From Haloarculaceae archaeon (GTDB taxonomy: Archaea; Halobacteriota; Halobacteria; Halobacteriales; Haloarculaceae): a stretch of DNA of 5,905 nucleotides. The notes under the pieces were generated by a model, which saw nothing but the letters and a program-made list of their open reading frames with translations, had not been told where the DNA came from and did no database searches. Position numbers and translations under genes: made by a program. The stretch covers positions 1 through 5,905 of the forward strand of contig JAHENO010000023.1 of the NCBI GenBank assembly GCA_018609945.1, read 5' to 3'. Positions within the stretch are counted from its first letter, which is position 1. Each line of letters begins with the position of its first letter. Positions 4,929-5,905 of the stretch are shown here, in pieces.

Positions 4929-5905
4929 ATGCAATCGAGACGGCGTGCTGCGCTCGCACTCCTGTTGATCGCGGCGACGGGGCTGGCGGCGGTAGCCGCG
5001 ACGGGAATCGTCGGCGCAGACAGCCACGCGACGGACAGCGAGGGAACAGTGTCGGTCGGAACCGGACAGCAACTCTCCACCATCATCGCCACCACGGAAG
5101 ACGACGTCCGGACGGAATTCGAGGACAGCGCAGTCGAGGCACGGATAGAACGGGACGACGACGCTCGCGAGGCCATCGACGACAGGGCGGACGTGCTCCG
5201 CGACCGCGCCGCCGAAATCCGGGAGGAGTACCGGGAAGCGACCCAGGCGTACGCGGAGGGCGAGATTTCCCGGTCGACGTACGCACAGCGTCTGGCTCTC
5301 CTGAACGCGCGAGCCGAGAACGTGCTGCGAAGCCTCGACCGGCTCCAGGCGCGGAGCGCGAACGTCTCCGGGACGAACGGGACGGCGGCCCTGAACGAGT
5401 CGGCGGTCGAGCATGTCTCAGACCGCCTCGACGAGGTCTCGAGCGCCGGGCCCGACGCGCTGCTGGAGCGGTTCACCGGGCAGCGGAGTGGGAAACTCGA
5501 ACTCCGCGTCGACGGCGGCATCAGGATCGAGGCCGAGAGCGAGGACGGCGAGCGGTCCCGCGAGATCCGGCGTCCCGGCGACGGGGACGACTCCTTTACC
5601 ATCAACCAGTCGGAGGCGCTCTCGACCGCCCGTAGTGAACTCTCGGCCCAGGACGGAAACTGGCGGCTCACCCGCGCGAGTGTCCACGAGGACGACGGTG
5701 AGTACCGGTTCGAGTTCGCCCTCTCGTCGGCCAACGAAACCGGCGATGCGGAGATCCGAGTCGACGGATCGAGCGGTGACGTGATCCGCCTCGAAGAGGA
5801 GATCGAACGCGCGGAGGACGAAGACGAGCGTGAAGAAGGCGACGAGCGGAAAGACGTCGGCGAGCCGACGCTGCTGATCGCGAACGGCACGCCGGGACCG
5901 AACGA
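4929..5905 (+). CDS. Exported coiled-coil protein with PepSY-like domain (3' end outside window)
   Basis: An open frame runs from the ATG at 4929 to the right edge, giving 325 codons with no stop. Seen: a signal peptide MQSRRRAALALLLIAATGL... with a VGA-type cleavage site near residue 30 and no lipobox Cys; a charged helical, coiled-coil-like region (about 56-142, with many Arg/Glu/Asp and heptad-like Leu/Ala); a Ser/Thr/Asn-rich hinge; and a region at about 222-289 resembling PepSY (INQSEALSTARSEL, then a Tyr-Arg-Phe strand, then VDGSSGDVI). A highly acidic stretch follows (288-310). Six N-glycosylation sequons (N145, N150, N156, N226, N269, N319) fit surface exposure. It is divergent from a membrane winged-helix protein across a shared promoter region. 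It may belong to the haloarchaeal DUF7096/DUF7094 group, which I recall but cannot verify. A membrane anchor could lie beyond the window. The exported nature is fairly sure. The function is unknown. Confidence 0.85.
   Translation, partial: MQSRRRAALALLLIAATGLAAVAATGIVGADSHATDSEGTVSVGTGQQLSTIIATTEDDVRTEFEDSAVEARIERDDDAREAIDDRADVLRDRAAEIREEYREATQAYAEGEISRSTYAQRLALLNARAENVLRSLDRLQARSANVSGTNGTAALNESAVEHVSDRLDEVSSAGPDALLERFTGQRSGKLELRVDGGIRIEAESEDGERSREIRRPGDGDDSFTINQSEALSTARSELSAQDGNWRLTRASVHEDDGEYRFEFALSSANETGDAEIRVDGSSGDVIRLEEEIERAEDEDEREEGDERKDVGEPTLLIANGTPGPN

Noticed and set aside
4931..4990. Tat-type export signal (SRRRAAL) on the exported protein
   Set aside because: The twin arginines are present but the following residues do not fit the usual hydrophobic pair well, so the export route is left open between Sec and Tat.
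4766..5890. 374-codon open frame on the minus strand
   Set aside because: It is antisense to the exported protein gene and is dominated by Ser and Arg low-complexity sequence, the usual shadow of an acidic GC-rich gene. The plus-strand frame has a signal peptide, promoter and domain structure.

Overview
The window is from a haloarchaeon (class Halobacteria). GC content is high (about two thirds by eye). The proteins are rich in Asp/Glu and poor in Lys. Promoters carry archaeal T/A boxes 25-32 nt upstream of start codons with almost no leader. NreA and TFS are archaeal proteins. The species cannot be named from this sequence. I see seven protein genes and no rRNA, tRNA, CRISPR array or insertion sequence. 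Genes fill nearly the whole window: the largest gaps are 197 nt (4732-4928) and 116 nt (1666-1781), both between divergent promoters.

Left part (1-1665). The C-terminal three quarters or so of the DNA-repair protein NreA enters from the left and ends in a PCNA-binding (PIP-like) motif. It converges tail to tail with a two-gene minus-strand operon: a 97-aa haloarchaeal small protein, translationally coupled through a GTGA overlap to a DUF302 protein. The stop codons of nreA and the DUF302 gene share one CTAG palindrome.

Middle part (1782-3700), plus strand. A four-helix membrane protein has a long disordered acidic tail ending in a Cys/His cluster. Next comes transcription cleavage factor TFS with its own TTTAAA box. 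Four nucleotides after the tfs stop begins an uncharacterised 195-aa protein, probably in the tfs transcript. That gene converges with the next one, and the stop codons again share one CTAG.

Right part (3697-5905). A signal-peptide-bearing, single-pass membrane protein with a cytoplasmic winged helix (minus strand) is divergent from an exported, coiled-coil, PepSY-like protein (plus strand, cut by the window edge). The 197-nt region between them has two face-to-face TTTATT promoters, a 10-bp-spaced direct repeat and an inverted repeat. This looks like a self-contained envelope-sensing module: an outside domain wired directly to a DNA-binding domain, next to an exported glycoprotein candidate. 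It is the most interesting part of the window. Its function is inferred, not shown.
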